This document shows positions 1 through 9,311 of a stretch of 63,138 nucleotides of DNA, one piece after another; position 1 is the first letter of the stretch; each line of letters begins with the position of its first letter. The notes below the pieces were generated by a model. That model saw only the letters and a program-made list of their open reading frames with translations, was not told the origin of the DNA and made no database searches. The translations under genes were made by a program, and so were the position numbers. The DNA is from Thermohalobacter berrensis (GTDB lineage: Bacteria; Bacillota; Clostridia; Tissierellales; Thermohalobacteraceae), in the NCBI RefSeq assembly GCF_003609645.1, contig NZ_MCIB01000011.1, forward strand, positions 1-63,138, read 5' to 3'.

Positions 1-22
1 ACACTTTTTTATATTTTATTGT

Positions 23-907
23 TTATTTTTTTACAGATTCAATCAATTTAATTAAATCCTGTTTATCAAACTGATATTTAGTATTACAGAAATGACATAC
101 AACCTCTGCTTTTCCATCTTCCTCAAGTATTTTAGTTAGCTCTTCTTCCCCAACACTTATTAATGCTTCTTCTAGTCTCTCTCTAGAACAATCACATTCT
201 AACTTTATTTCCTTTTTTTCTTTAATTTCCATATCAAAATCTCCAAGCAAGTCATCTAATATATCTTCTGGTTTATAGCCCTTATTAATTAATTCTGAAA
301 TTGATTTAAAATTATTAATTTTCTCTTCCAATTTAGTTAATGATTCCTCTGGAATATTTGGTAATACTTGTAGAATAAAACCACCTGCAGCTTTAACACT
401 TAAATCCTTATCAATTAAAACACCCAAAGCTACAGCTGATGGCTGCTGTTCTGAATATACAAAGTATTGAGCTAAATCTTCTGCAATTTCTCCTGTAACT
501 AGATTAGATTGACCAATATATGGTTCTTTTAATCCAAAATCTCTAATTACAGATATTTTTCCGTTTTTACCTACAGCCATTCCAACATTAAGCTTTCCAT
601 CTTTTCTTAGGGGCAAATCAACATAAGGATTTGCTATATAACCTTTTACTTTTCCTTTACTATTAGCAACTGCTAATATAGATTTTGCTGGACCATCACC
701 TTTAATATTTATTGAAACCTTATCTTTTTCCCCTTTTAGCATTAAACCCATAATAGCTGCTGCAGTTAATGTTCTCCCTAAAGCTGCAGTAGCAGTTGAT
801 GTTGTATTATGTATTTTTCTTGCATCTTCAACTAAATTAGTTGTAGATGCTATAAATATTCTAATATTCTTTTCTTTGTCTATTGCTCTTAGTACATAAT
901 CCTTCAA
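23..907 (-). CDS. hslO: Hsp33 redox-regulated chaperone
   Basis: Hsp33 is a cytosolic holdase that is switched on when its zinc-bound cysteines are oxidised and then protects unfolding proteins. The 294-residue length is normal. The C-terminal zinc switch is intact, with a CDC pair near residues 238 and 240 and a CHFC pair near 271 and 274. The start is TTG, chosen because an AAAGGAG ribosome site lies 8 bases upstream and no better-placed ATG exists. The gene stands alone ahead of the cold-shock gene, from which it is separated by a terminator hairpin. In an anaerobe it would serve in oxidative defence. Family assignment is firm. Confidence 0.95.
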   Translation of the reverse strand: MKDYVLRAIDKEKNIRIFIASTTNLVEDARKIHNTTSTATAALGRTLTAAAIMGLMLKGEKDKVSINIKGDGPAKSILAVANSKGKVKGYIANPYVDLPLRKDGKLNVGMAVGKNGKISVIRDFGLKEPYIGQSNLVTGEIAEDLAQYFVYSEQQPSAVALGVLIDKDLSVKAAGGFILQVLPNIPEESLTKLEEKINNFKSISELINKGYKPEDILDDLLGDFDMEIKEKKEIKLECDCSRERLEEALISVGEEELTKILEEDGKAEVVCHFCNTKYQFDKQDLIKLIESVKK

Positions 908-1020
908 GGCTTATACTCCTTTCTAACTTTATCTATAGTTTCTTACCTAACATTTATTAATTATACACATTCTATATATAAATTTCATCTTAAAAATATA
1001 ATTTTGTCAAAAAAATATTT

Positions 1021-1042
1021 AAAGCCCCAAAATTGGGGCTTT
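1021..1042 (-). terminator. terminator of the cold-shock gene
   Basis: A perfect inverted repeat (AAAGCCCC, loop, GGGGCTTT) lies just downstream of the cold-shock gene. On the minus strand it is followed by an AT-rich stretch with a run of T. Confidence 0.8.
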
Positions 1043-1062
1043 GCTTGCTGCTACACTTTCAT

Positions 1063-1263
1063 TTATAATTTAACAACATTTGTTGCTTGAGGACCTTTTT
1101 CTCCTTCAACAATCTCAAATTCAACTTTTTGGCCTTCTTCTAATGATTTGAAGCCGTCCTCTTGGATAGCTGAGTAATGTACAAATACATCATCGCCATC
1201 CTCTCTTGAAATAAATCCATAACCTTTAGCAGCATTAAACCATTTTACAGTACCTCTTTGCAT
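1063..1263 (-). CDS. cold-shock protein, CspA family
   Basis: A 66-residue single cold-shock domain, which binds single-stranded RNA or DNA and melts RNA structure. RNP1 (KGYGFI) and RNP2 (VFVHYSAI) are both present. An upstream in-frame TTG would add six residues but overlaps the GGAGG ribosome site. The ATG 11 bases after GGAGG, giving an MQRGTVKWF start, matches the family N-terminus. It is monocistronic with a strong promoter and its own terminator, as expected for an abundant protein. Confidence 0.95.
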   Translation of the reverse strand: MQRGTVKWFNAAKGYGFISREDGDDVFVHYSAIQEDGFKSLEEGQKVEFEIVEGEKGPQATNVVKL

Positions 1264-1329
1264 CTTAAAACATTCCTCCAATACTTCTTAATTTAGCAGA
1301 CATACTTATGTATTATCTGCGTCGAATTC

Positions 1330-1358
1330 AGTATAACACAAAACAATTACTGTGTCAA
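1330..1358 (-). promoter_or_regulatory. sigma-A promoter of the cold-shock gene
   Basis: On the minus strand TTGACA (1358-1353) and TATACT (1335-1330) are separated by 17 bases. The predicted transcript has a leader of about 60 nt that can form a CAGA/TCTG-closed hairpin, as is usual for csp mRNAs. Whether it senses temperature is not shown. Confidence 0.8.
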
Positions 1359-1368
1359 AACTTTTTTA

Positions 1369-2109
1369 CTATTTTTTAGCAATGAAATTTATCCTTTCAC
1401 TGCTTTTTCTAGGTGGTTTAAATGTAAATGACTCATAAACTTCAATAGTATTGAATCCTACTTGATTTAGTGTTGAAACTATTTCTTCAACAGTATATGC
1501 CTTTTGTATATGAGTCTCCTGTATTCTTTTATATTTATTATTCCCTTTTTTAATAAAAAAATTCAAATAAAATTCACATATTTTATTAGTATCATCAAAA
1601 AAGTTTTCCCAAACATAAAAAATATCATTTTGTTCATCTACATATGTGTTATCACCTAATATCTTACTTAATTTGTGATAAGAATTTATGTCAAATATAA
1701 AAATCCCACCATCCTTTAGATGTGAGTAGACATTCTCAAAACTATTTTTTAGATTTTTTAAATCTGTTATATAGTTAATACTATCACAAATGGAAAGAAT
1801 TGCATCATATCTAATGTTTATATTAAAATCTATCATATCTTGTTTTAAAATAGTTACATTTTTATAATCTTTTAGTTTATCATAGGCAACTGATAACATA
1901 TCTTCAGATATATCAAAACAAGTGACATTATAACCATCTTTACAGAGAAATTTTGTAAAATTCCCTGTACCACATGCTATTTCTAGTATGTTTTTAGGGC
2001 TGATATTATTATTTTCAAATATTCTTTTTATATAATCATACCATTTTCCATAATCTACATCCTCCATTAAAGTATCATATATATGGGCAAATTCATTATA
2101 TATTTCCAT
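1369..2109 (-). CDS. class I SAM-dependent methyltransferase
   Basis: A Rossmann-fold methyltransferase of 246 residues. SAM-binding motif I (ILEIACGTGNF) sits at about residues 41-51, followed by an acidic strand-2 end (CFDIS). The substrate cannot be read from sequence; small-molecule and protein targets are both possible. The ATG at 2109 is chosen because GGGGG lies 5 bases before it, whereas an in-frame GTG at 2121 has no ribosome site. It begins one base after the stop of the sirtuin gene, so the two are probably translated as a coupled pair. Confidence 0.8.
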   Translation of the reverse strand: MEIYNEFAHIYDTLMEDVDYGKWYDYIKRIFENNNISPKNILEIACGTGNFTKFLCKDGYNVTCFDISEDMLSVAYDKLKDYKNVTILKQDMIDFNINIRYDAILSICDSINYITDLKNLKNSFENVYSHLKDGGIFIFDINSYHKLSKILGDNTYVDEQNDIFYVWENFFDDTNKICEFYLNFFIKKGNNKYKRIQETHIQKAYTVEEIVSTLNQVGFNTIEVYESFTFKPPRKSSERINFIAKK

Positions 2110-2110
2110 A

Positions 2111-2857
2111 TCATCCCCCACTTTTTAAATATTTTAGTATTTTAGGTAAAACAATTCCTGTCTTCTCTCTTATTACAACATCTGCCATATCATCATATGG
2201 AGTATCCCCTAAATTTATTATTATAAGCCTAGAAGCTAATCCTGGCAAATAACTAACTGGAGCAACTGTTAAACTTGAACCAACAACTACCAACAAATCA
2301 CTTTCTCGTACTTTATCCCATGCAGTATTAAAATCTTCAGGTAATCCATCTCCAAATAATACTACATCAGGTCTAATATTACCATTACATTTATTACATT
2401 TAGGTGGAATTTGATTTTTATTAATTTTATTTTTTATAATATTAAATGATACTTTCTCTCCACATTCAATACAACTACCTGTACGAATATGTCCATGTAC
2501 TTCTAATAAATTTTTAGAACCGGCTTTTTGATGTAAATTATCTATATTCTGCGTAATTATGCAGTCTAAAAACCCCAGCTTTTCCATTTCTGCTATAGCT
2601 AAATGTCCTTTATTAGGTTCTGCTTCAATTATCCCCATTAAAATTTTGAAACCTTCTTTATAAAATTTTTCTGGATTATTATATAAAGTATTTTTTGATA
2701 AAACCTCCATGGGATCAACTTTTTCCCAAAGTCCTTTCCCTGGAGTTCTAAAGTCAGGAATACCACTTTCTGTTGAAATTCCTGCTCCTGTTAATAATAC
2801 AGTCCTATTTGATTTTTTTATTAATTCACTAGCTTTTTTTATTTGATAAATATTCAA
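2111..2857 (-). CDS. NAD-dependent protein deacylase, sirtuin (CobB/SrtN type)
   Basis: A 248-residue sirtuin that removes acyl groups from lysine using NAD. Visible landmarks are the NAD loop GAGISTESGIPDFR (residues 24-37), TQNIDNLHQ (102-110), the catalytic histidine in EVHGH (H121), and four zinc cysteines (129, 132, 154, 157). The start is TTG, 10 bases after GGGGG. It is the first gene of a two-gene unit with the methyltransferase. The family is certain; the preferred acyl group is not visible. Confidence 0.92.
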   Translation of the reverse strand: MNIYQIKKASELIKKSNRTVLLTGAGISTESGIPDFRTPGKGLWEKVDPMEVLSKNTLYNNPEKFYKEGFKILMGIIEAEPNKGHLAIAEMEKLGFLDCIITQNIDNLHQKAGSKNLLEVHGHIRTGSCIECGEKVSFNIIKNKINKNQIPPKCNKCNGNIRPDVVLFGDGLPEDFNTAWDKVRESDLLVVVGSSLTVAPVSYLPGLASRLIIINLGDTPYDDMADVVIREKTGIVLPKILKYLKSGG

Positions 2858-2894
2858 TTTGTCACTTCCCCCTTTATAAGATATTTTAATAAAA

Positions 2895-3092
2895 TTACTC
2901 AGCTTTTTCTACTTTCTTAGACTTTTTCTTTTCTTTTTTTCTCACAGTTATCATACCGCCTATTTTCCCAGTTTCCTTAGCACTTAGTCCTCCCCATCCT
3001 ACCTTTTTTATTTTATCAAGTAATCCTAATTCTTTAGCTATTTCATATTTCATTTTGTCATTAGGCGTTATTTTTTTCTTCTTTTTCCCCAT
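2895..3092 (-). CDS. small acid-soluble spore protein, alpha/beta-type family (SspF-like)
   Basis: A 65-residue basic protein with the SASP signature in order: MKYEIAKELG, then WGGLSAKETGKIGG, with a lysine-rich tail in place of the usual MVKKMI. SASPs coat DNA in the forespore and protect it. Of two possible ATGs, the one at 3090-3092 is preferred because it lies 6 bases after GGAGGT; the other directly abuts that site. The extremely lysine-rich N- and C-termini are longer than usual, which may strengthen DNA binding (inference). It is good evidence that the organism sporulates. Confidence 0.82.
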   Translation of the reverse strand: MGKKKKKITPNDKMKYEIAKELGLLDKIKKVGWGGLSAKETGKIGGMITVRKKEKKKSKKVEKAE

Positions 3093-3197
3093 AAACATAC
3101 CTCCTTCACCATTATTATGTGACTCTGGAAAAAAAATATGCTTTTGCCAAATGTAATGTGTGGAATTTTTTGAAAATTAAAACTTTGTCGTATCCTC

Positions 3198-3226
3198 TTG
3201 ATTTATATCGAATTTCATGATATACT
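3198..3226 (+). promoter_or_regulatory. promoter-like sequence for a short intergenic transcript
   Basis: TTGATT (3198-3203) and TATACT (3221-3226) are spaced 17 bases apart on the plus strand, with no plus-strand ORF downstream before a strong terminator. Confidence 0.5.
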
Positions 3227-3232
3227 TCCTTT

Positions 3233-3327
3233 TGCAAAAACAAAAAGCTACTTTCCCACTCCCCCTTTTATATAGATATTTCATACATCTTTTAAGGGAC
3301 CTACTCCCCCCAAGTAGGTCCCTTTTT
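3233..3327 (+). ncRNA. candidate small regulatory RNA with C-rich anti-SD motifs
   Basis: The predicted transcript of about 95 nt runs from the promoter-like element at 3198-3226 to a terminator whose T-run ends near 3327. It contains no sensible ORF. Two single-stranded C-rich segments stand out: CCCACTCCCCC at 3255-3265 and six C in the terminator loop at 3306-3311. Such motifs are how RsaE/RoxS-type Firmicute sRNAs pair with ribosome sites. The first segment is perfectly complementary over 9 nt to the ribosome-site region of ssb in this window (GGGAGTGGG). Expression and targets are inference. Confidence 0.4.
3296..3322 (+). terminator. terminator with C6 loop
   Basis: Ten-base stem GGGACCTACT / AGTAGGTCCC followed by TTTTT on the plus strand. 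No plus-strand gene precedes it, so it most simply ends the candidate sRNA. Confidence 0.7.
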
Positions 3328-3385
3328 AATTTGCCAATCTTAATTGGATAACTTTATATATTATTTTGTCAAAAGCACAGTATAA

Positions 3386-3414
3386 AAAATGGTCGTGATA
3401 ATCACGACCATTTT
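3386..3414 (-). terminator. terminator of the CPBP/M20 unit
   Basis: Fourteen-base stem around TGGTCGTGAT / ATCACGACCA with flanking A and T runs. It lies directly after the CPBP gene. Confidence 0.85.
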
Positions 3415-3417
3415 TAT

Positions 3418-4356
3418 TTACATGAATCTAATTATAGTTATTATTAAAAATCCTATAAATACAATTGCCAATGGTAATATCTCTACAAAATTTAATTTTT
3501 CTTTTTCGACAAATTCCGAAGTTTCAAAGGTGGCGTTAATATCATTTTTATCTTTAGATAAAATTTTAAGAAGAAGATAACCAAAAACACCTGAAATGAC
3601 TGCTATTATGCCTATGGAAAATGCACTTCCTATTAAAAGCATAGTATTTGAAAAATTTTGAGTAATTTCACTTGATATTTCAGGATTTGGAGCTATTCCC
3701 ATTTTATTGACTATAAAACTGAGAAATAAAGCTATGGTGTTGTTTGTCGTATGTGCTAAAACTGATGAATAAATAGAATTAGTCTTATAAACAATATATC
3801 CAAATAAAAGCCCCAAGAAGATAGGTCCTAAAAGATTCTGGATATTAAAATGAAAAAAGCCAAATAGCATACCAGAAAAAATAATAGCTTTTTTGTTCCC
3901 TAATCTTTCATATGAATTCATAATCATTCCTCTAAACATTACTTCCTCACATATACCTGCTGATAATGCAATAATTAAAAAATTAATTAAAAACTCTTTT
4001 CCATTATTTGCTGGTGGTATTGGGAGTGGCCTAATCTCTCCAAATAAACTAATGAAAATCATCATTAACGTATTTAAAAAAGCACCTACAGGATATGCAC
4101 ATAAAGTAATTAGAGGAATAATAATAGTTTCCTTAAAAGTTAATCTATTTAGTCTAAGTACCTTTTTTAAACTATATCCTCTAAATTTTAAGTATAATAC
4201 TGTGGGTAGGAAAATAATAAGATATTCTGTAATTATAAATCCTGAATATAAGTTTTTCATTTGAAAAAAAGCACCTAAAGTTAACAAAAGTATACCAATA
4301 GTTAAGTAAAAAATATTTGATTCTAATATTAAAGGTTTACTTTTCACCTCATTCAT
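3418..4356 (-). CDS. CPBP family intramembrane glutamic endopeptidase
   Basis: A polytopic membrane protein of 312 residues with about eight hydrophobic segments. It carries the Abi/CPBP signature: an EE pair and an arginine (ICEEVMFRG, E137, E138, R142), a first histidine near 169 (FFHFN) and a second near 205 (LAHTTNN). These form the catalytic site in Rce1-type proteases. Bacterial members often mature or resist peptides, but the substrate here is unknown. It follows the M20 peptidase by 11 bases, so the two are probably co-transcribed. Confidence 0.85.
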   Translation of the reverse strand: MNEVKSKPLILESNIFYLTIGILLLTLGAFFQMKNLYSGFIITEYLIIFLPTVLYLKFRGYSLKKVLRLNRLTFKETIIIPLITLCAYPVGAFLNTLMMIFISLFGEIRPLPIPPANNGKEFLINFLIIALSAGICEEVMFRGMIMNSYERLGNKKAIIFSGMLFGFFHFNIQNLLGPIFLGLLFGYIVYKTNSIYSSVLAHTTNNTIALFLSFIVNKMGIAPNPEISSEITQNFSNTMLLIGSAFSIGIIAVISGVFGYLLLKILSKDKNDINATFETSEFVEKEKLNFVEILPLAIVFIGFLIITIIRFM

Positions 4357-4367
4357 ATTTAACCTCC

Positions 4368-5513
4368 TTAAAATACCTTAAATTTTTTACATATATTTAT
4401 ATATATTTCAACCCCACTTATTAAAATATCTTCATTAAAATTAAATTTGTTACTATGAAGTGGATAAGTAAAACCTAGTTTTTCATTTCTTGAACCTAAC
4501 ATAAAAAAAAGACCAGGTACTTCTTTTTGATAATATGCAAAATCTTCAGCTATCATCATTGGCTTTATTTCTACTAGTTTACTGTCTTCTACAGTTCCTT
4601 TTAACGCTTTGTATAATTCTATATCATTAACAACAGATGGGTACATATCTCTTATTTCCACATCAATATTTACTCCATACATTTTTTCTAATCCTGAATT
4701 TATTTCATAGATTCTTTTTTTAATTTTTTTATAAACGCTCTCATCAAAAGCTCTTATAATTCCCTCTAACTCAATTTCTTCAGCAATAACATTCCTAGCT
4801 TTACCACCTTGAATTTTACCTATTGACAAAACAGCACCTTCTATAGGTTCGATATTACGACTTACAATACTTTGATAGCTATTAACTAATTGTGTAGCAA
4901 CATATATACCATCTATTGTTGTGTGAGGCATAGCACCATGGCCACTTTTTGCCTTTATCTTTATATCAAGTTCCCCTGTTTGAGCCATCATAGGACCTGG
5001 TTTTACACCTATCTTACCTTCGGGCAAATTAGGATAAATATGCAATCCAAAAATTGCTTCTACATTATATTTTTCTAGTATCTTATTTTCAACAATGACT
5101 TTTGCACCACCTGGACCTTCCTCAGCAGGTTGAAAAACTAAAAGTATATTCCTTTTAAGTTTTTCGATCTTTGATAAATATAAAGCTAATCCTAATAATA
5201 TTGCCATATGTCCATCATGACCACAAGCATGCATCATGCCCTTCTCTTTTGAGGCATAATCTACTCCAGTTTTTTCTTCAACATTTAAACCATCCATATC
5301 TGCACGAAAGGCTATAGTTCCTTTTTCAGAATCTCCCTTCCTAAAGGCAAGAATCCCTGTTTGGGCTACATTTTCTATTGTAAATCCTAAATTCTTTAAT
5401 TTTTCTTTAATAAAACTTGAAGTTTTTACTTCTTTAAATCCTTCTTCTGGAATCTGATGAAGACTTCTTCTTATATCTATAATATCTTTTTTTAATTCAT
5501 CTAAACAATTCAA
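4368..5513 (-). CDS. M20 family metal-dependent amidohydrolase (hippurate/N-acyl-amino-acid hydrolase type)
   Basis: A cytosolic 381-residue dimetal hydrolase that cleaves N-acyl amino acids or related amides. Metal and catalytic motifs are intact: RADMDG near 70, HACGHDGH at 95-102, EEGPGG at 131-136 and a C-terminal PLHSNKF histidine. The start is TTG, 8-9 bases after AAGGAGG. It is upstream of, and probably co-transcribed with, the CPBP protease. A second M20 paralogue lies at 21.5-22.7 kb next to a symporter. The exact substrate cannot be read from sequence. Confidence 0.88.
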   Translation of the reverse strand: MNCLDELKKDIIDIRRSLHQIPEEGFKEVKTSSFIKEKLKNLGFTIENVAQTGILAFRKGDSEKGTIAFRADMDGLNVEEKTGVDYASKEKGMMHACGHDGHMAILLGLALYLSKIEKLKRNILLVFQPAEEGPGGAKVIVENKILEKYNVEAIFGLHIYPNLPEGKIGVKPGPMMAQTGELDIKIKAKSGHGAMPHTTIDGIYVATQLVNSYQSIVSRNIEPIEGAVLSIGKIQGGKARNVIAEEIELEGIIRAFDESVYKKIKKRIYEINSGLEKMYGVNIDVEIRDMYPSVVNDIELYKALKGTVEDSKLVEIKPMMIAEDFAYYQKEVPGLFFMLGSRNEKLGFTYPLHSNKFNFNEDILISGVEIYINICKKFKVF

Positions 5514-5802
5514 ATTTTAACCTCCTTGTACAATAAAAATTTTATAAAACTTTTATCTTTATTATAGTTGTATGTTTTTGGAAGATAGTCATATTAATTA
5601 TAATTATACTATTTTATTAAATATATTTAAATAAATATTTTTTATAAGCCAAATAAAATTTGTCCATCAAAACATAAATATGTAGCAAACTATTTAAAAG
5701 ATGAGTAAACTATTATATAATAATATAATAAGCTTTTCTCTGTATTTTTTCTAATTTTAATTAATATATATTTATCAAAAGTATATTAAAGGGGTGATTT
5801 CT

Positions 5803-6795
5803 ATGAAGAAAGTCAATCTGGCTATTGTTGGGGCAACTGGGATGGTAGGAAGAACTTTCCTAAAAATTTTAGAAGAAAGAAATTTCCCAATAAATCAATT
5901 ATACCTCTTTGCTTCAGCAAAATCTAAAGGTAAAAAAGTAGAATTTAGGGGTAAAGAGTATACTGTTGAGGAATTAACTGAAGAATCATTTAAAAAGGAT
6001 ATAGATATTGCATTATTTTCAGCTGGGGGTAGTGTAAGCAAAAAATTTGCTCCGATTGCAAAAGAAAATGATGTTATAGTTGTAGATAATAGTAGTGCCT
6101 GGAGAATGGAAAAAGATATTCCTCTTGTTGTACCAGAAGTTAATCCGCAAGATATAAATTGGCATAATGGTATTATTGCAAATCCAAATTGCTCTACTAT
6201 TCAATGTGTTGTTCCACTTAAACCTTTACATGATACTTTTAAAATTAAAAGAATAGTTTATTCTACTTATCAGGCTGTATCTGGTTCAGGAATGGCTGGA
6301 ATGAAAGATTTAGAAAATGGACTAAAGGGGATGGACTCAGAAAACTATCCACACCCAATAGCATTTAACTGTCTTCCTCATATTGATGTATTTATGGAAA
6401 ATGGATATACGAAAGAGGAAATGAAAATGATAGAAGAAACAAAAAAAATACTAAATGATTATGAACTAAAAATTACTGCAACAACTGTAAGGGTACCTGT
6501 AAAGTATGGTCATAGCGTTTCAGTTAATATTGAATTTGAAAAGCCATTTGAACTTGAAGAAGTATATAAAGTTCTTGAAAATGCAGAAGGTGTTGTTGTT
6601 GAAGATGATGTTAATAGTAACTTGTATCCATTACAAATTAATGCTGAAGGTACTGATGAGGTATATGTTGGAAGAATAAGAAGAGATTTTAGTATAGAAA
6701 ATGGAATTAATATGTGGGTAGTTGCGGATAATATCAGAAAGGGAGCTGCAACAAATACAGTTCAAATAGCAGAATTACTACTTAAAAAGATGTAA
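5803..6795 (+). CDS. asd: aspartate-semialdehyde dehydrogenase
   Basis: Reduces aspartyl phosphate to aspartate semialdehyde, the entry to lysine/DAP, threonine and methionine synthesis. The N-terminal NADP loop GATGMVGR and the catalytic cysteine in NPNCSTIQ (C130) are present, and 330 residues is normal. The ATG at 5803 is used because GGGGTGA lies 5 bases upstream; an in-frame GTG nine bases earlier overlaps that site. It is the first gene of asd-dapA-dapB-dapD. The 290-base leader is AT-rich, and I see no lysine-riboswitch-like core in it. Confidence 0.95.
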   Translation: MKKVNLAIVGATGMVGRTFLKILEERNFPINQLYLFASAKSKGKKVEFRGKEYTVEELTEESFKKDIDIALFSAGGSVSKKFAPIAKENDVIVVDNSSAWRMEKDIPLVVPEVNPQDINWHNGIIANPNCSTIQCVVPLKPLHDTFKIKRIVYSTYQAVSGSGMAGMKDLENGLKGMDSENYPHPIAFNCLPHIDVFMENGYTKEEMKMIEETKKILNDYELKITATTVRVPVKYGHSVSVNIEFEKPFELEEVYKVLENAEGVVVEDDVNSNLYPLQINAEGTDEVYVGRIRRDFSIENGINMWVVADNIRKGAATNTVQIAELLLKKM

Positions 6796-6839
6796 GTTAA
6801 GTTTTATTTAATAAATAATAAAATATTGGGGGGATTTTT

Positions 6840-7718
6840 ATGACATTATTTAAAGGCTCAGGTGTAGCTATTGTAACTCCATTTAAGGAAAAAGGGATTG
6901 ACTATGATAAACTTGGAGAATTAATTGAATGGCATATTGAAGAAGGAACTGATGCTATAATCATATGTGGAACAACAGGAGAAGCTTCTACGATGACTGA
7001 TGAAGAACAAAAAGAAACTATAAAATTTGCTGTAGAAAAGGTAAATAAACGAATCCCTGTAATAGCAGGTACTGGAAGTAATGACACTCACCATGCTATT
7101 GAATTAAGTAAGTTCGCAGAAGAAGTTGGAGCTGATGGACTTTTAGTAGTAACGCCATATTATAATAAGACTACTCAAAAGGGATTAATTGAACACTACA
7201 CAGCAATAGCAGATAGCGTAAATATACCTGTAATAGTTTATAATGTACCAGGCAGAACTGGTGTAAATGTTCAACCTAAAACTTTAGCAAAACTTTCTAA
7301 GCATCCAAATATAAAAGCTGTAAAAGAAGCAAGTGGTGATATTAGTCAAGTGGCTGAAATTGCACGATTATGTCCTGATGATTTTTATATCTACTCTGGT
7401 AATGATGATATGGTAGTTCCTCTATTATCATTAGGTGGTGTAGGTGTAATTTCTGTAGTTGCAAATATCTTACCTAAAGATACACACGATATGGTTGTAA
7501 GTTACTTAAATGGTAACATAAATAAAGCTAAAGAGTTACAACTTAACATGAAAGGTCTAATTGATGCATTATTTATTGAAACTAATCCAATACCAATTAA
7601 AACAGCTATGAATCTTTTAGGTATGAATGTTGGAAAATTAAGATTACCTCTAACTGATATGGTTGAAGAAAATCTAGAGGTATTAAAAGATGAGCTAAAA
7701 AAATATGGACTTCAGTAA
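6840..7718 (+). CDS. dapA: 4-hydroxy-tetrahydrodipicolinate synthase
   Basis: Condenses pyruvate with aspartate semialdehyde, the first committed step to lysine, DAP and the spore compound dipicolinate. It is a TIM-barrel lyase of 292 residues with the Schiff-base lysine in AVKEASGD (K162) and the catalytic tyrosine in VYNVPGRTG (Y134). GGGGGGA lies 5 bases before the ATG. It is second in the lysine/DAP operon. Confidence 0.97.
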   Translation: MTLFKGSGVAIVTPFKEKGIDYDKLGELIEWHIEEGTDAIIICGTTGEASTMTDEEQKETIKFAVEKVNKRIPVIAGTGSNDTHHAIELSKFAEEVGADGLLVVTPYYNKTTQKGLIEHYTAIADSVNIPVIVYNVPGRTGVNVQPKTLAKLSKHPNIKAVKEASGDISQVAEIARLCPDDFYIYSGNDDMVVPLLSLGGVGVISVVANILPKDTHDMVVSYLNGNINKAKELQLNMKGLIDALFIETNPIPIKTAMNLLGMNVGKLRLPLTDMVEENLEVLKDELKKYGLQ

Positions 7719-7730
7719 GGAGGTAATTTA

Positions 7731-8492
7731 ATGATTAAAGTAATAATAAATGGCTGTAATGGCAAAATGGGTCAAGTTCTTTCTGAACAAATTGAACAAT
7801 GTGAAGATATGAAAGTAGTTGCTGGTATAGATAGAAGCCCAGATAAATTTAAAAATAATTATCCTGTATATAAAGATATTTTTGAATTTAGAGAAGAAGC
7901 AGATGTTATTATAGATTTTTCAAATCCTTATTACCTACCCGGACTATTAGATTATGGAATTGAGAAAAAAATACCACTTGTTATAGCCACCACAGGCTTT
8001 AGCAGTAAAGACATTAAAGATATGGAAGCTGCATCTGAAAAAATACCCATTTTTTATTCAGCCAATATGTCCTTAGGAATAAATGTACTTGTTAATCTAG
8101 TAAAAAAAGCTGCAAATGTACTAGCAGATAGCTTCGATATAGAAATTATCGAAAAACACCATAATAAAAAAATTGATGCACCAAGTGGAACAGCTTATAT
8201 GATAGCTAATAAAATAAATGAAGAATTAGACAATTCAAAAGAATATGTTTTTGGTAGATACACCAAAAAAGATAGAAGAAGAAAAAATGAAATAGGCATC
8301 CATGCTGTAAGAGGTGGAACTATAGTTGGTGAACATTCGATAATATTTGCAGGTTCAAATGAAGTAATAGAAATTAAGCATAGTGCCCAATCAAAAAAGA
8401 TATTTGCAAATGGTTCAATAAAAGCTGCTAGATTTATTATTGATAAAAATAAGGGATTATTTGATATGGAAGATTTAATGAATATTGAATAA
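7731..8492 (+). CDS. dapB: 4-hydroxy-tetrahydrodipicolinate reductase
   Basis: Uses NAD(P)H to make tetrahydrodipicolinate. The dinucleotide loop NGCNGKMGQ is at residues 7-15, and the family signature EKHHNKKIDAPSGT is at 141-154. At 253 residues the length is typical. It starts 12 bases after dapA with a strong AAGGAGG site, so tight co-expression is expected. Confidence 0.96.
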   Translation: MIKVIINGCNGKMGQVLSEQIEQCEDMKVVAGIDRSPDKFKNNYPVYKDIFEFREEADVIIDFSNPYYLPGLLDYGIEKKIPLVIATTGFSSKDIKDMEAASEKIPIFYSANMSLGINVLVNLVKKAANVLADSFDIEIIEKHHNKKIDAPSGTAYMIANKINEELDNSKEYVFGRYTKKDRRRKNEIGIHAVRGGTIVGEHSIIFAGSNEVIEIKHSAQSKKIFANGSIKAARFIIDKNKGLFDMEDLMNIE

Positions 8493-8534
8493 TTTGTTAA
8501 ATTAAAAAACTAAATAGAAAGGGTTGAAAAACAA

Positions 8535-9269
8535 ATGAATAAAAATAATGTGAACACAACTAATGATAAGCTTACTGACCCATATGAAATAGCTAAATTT
8601 ATAAAAAATGCTAAAAAATCTACACCAGTAAAGGCCTACATAAAGGGTAATCTTCAAAATATTAAATTTAATAATATTAAGGATTTTGGAAATGATACAT
8701 TTAGAATACTTATAGGTGAATACGAAGATATTAAATCAATAATATCTACCAACAATGATAATATTGATGATTATCATATTGAATATGACAGAAGAAATTC
8801 AGCTATACCTCTTCTAGATATAAAGAATATTGAAGCAAGAATTGAACCTGGAGCAATTATTAGGGATAGAGTTTCAATAGGCAAAAATGCTGTAATAATG
8901 ATGGGGGCAGTTATTAATATTGGTGCAGAAATTGGTGAAAATACAATGATAGATATGAATGCAGTGGTTGGAGCAAGAGGTATTATAGGAAATAATGTAC
9001 ATGTCGGTGCAGGAACTGTTATAGCTGGAGTTTTAGAACCACCTAGTAAAACACCTGTAATAATTGAAGATGATGTACTTATAGGAGCAAATGCTGTAAT
9101 ATTAGAAGGAGTTAAAATTGGAAAAGGTGCTGTTGTAGCTGCAGGTTCTGTAGTAACTAAAGATGTACCATCTAATACTGTTGTAGCTGGAGTACCCGCA
9201 AAGGTAATAAAAGAAAAAGATGAAAAAACTATTGATAAAGTTAAAATATTAGATGAATTAAGAGGATAA
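8535..9269 (+). CDS. dapD: tetrahydrodipicolinate N-acetyltransferase
   Basis: A 244-residue enzyme of the acetylase branch of DAP synthesis (DapD/DapH). The N-terminal domain is followed from about residue 95 by left-handed beta-helix hexapeptide repeats (for example [20 protein letters not shown]). The acetylase branch is typical of Bacilli and many Clostridia. No dapE/dapL homologue for later steps is in this operon, so they must lie elsewhere. It ends 3 bases before a bidirectional terminator. Confidence 0.93.
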   Translation: MNKNNVNTTNDKLTDPYEIAKFIKNAKKSTPVKAYIKGNLQNIKFNNIKDFGNDTFRILIGEYEDIKSIISTNNDNIDDYHIEYDRRNSAIPLLDIKNIEARIEPGAIIRDRVSIGKNAVIMMGAVINIGAEIGENTMIDMNAVVGARGIIGNNVHVGAGTVIAGVLEPPSKTPVIIEDDVLIGANAVILEGVKIGKGAVVAAGSVVTKDVPSNTVVAGVPAKVIKEKDEKTIDKVKILDELRG

Positions 9270-9271
9270 TA

Positions 9272-9311
9272 AATAAGAGGGTAGAATAAATAAAACTTCT
9301 ACCCTCTTATT
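9272..9311. terminator. bidirectional terminator between dapD and hpt
   Basis: Fifteen-base perfect stem AATAAGAGGGTAGAA / TTCTACCCTCTTATT with a 10-base loop. It serves the converging dap operon and hpt and overlaps the hpt stop codon. Confidence 0.9.

Noticed and set aside
5514-5802. Lysine riboswitch ahead of asd-dapA-dapB-dapD
   Set aside because: The leader is nearly pure AT with no G-rich conserved core or terminator hairpin.
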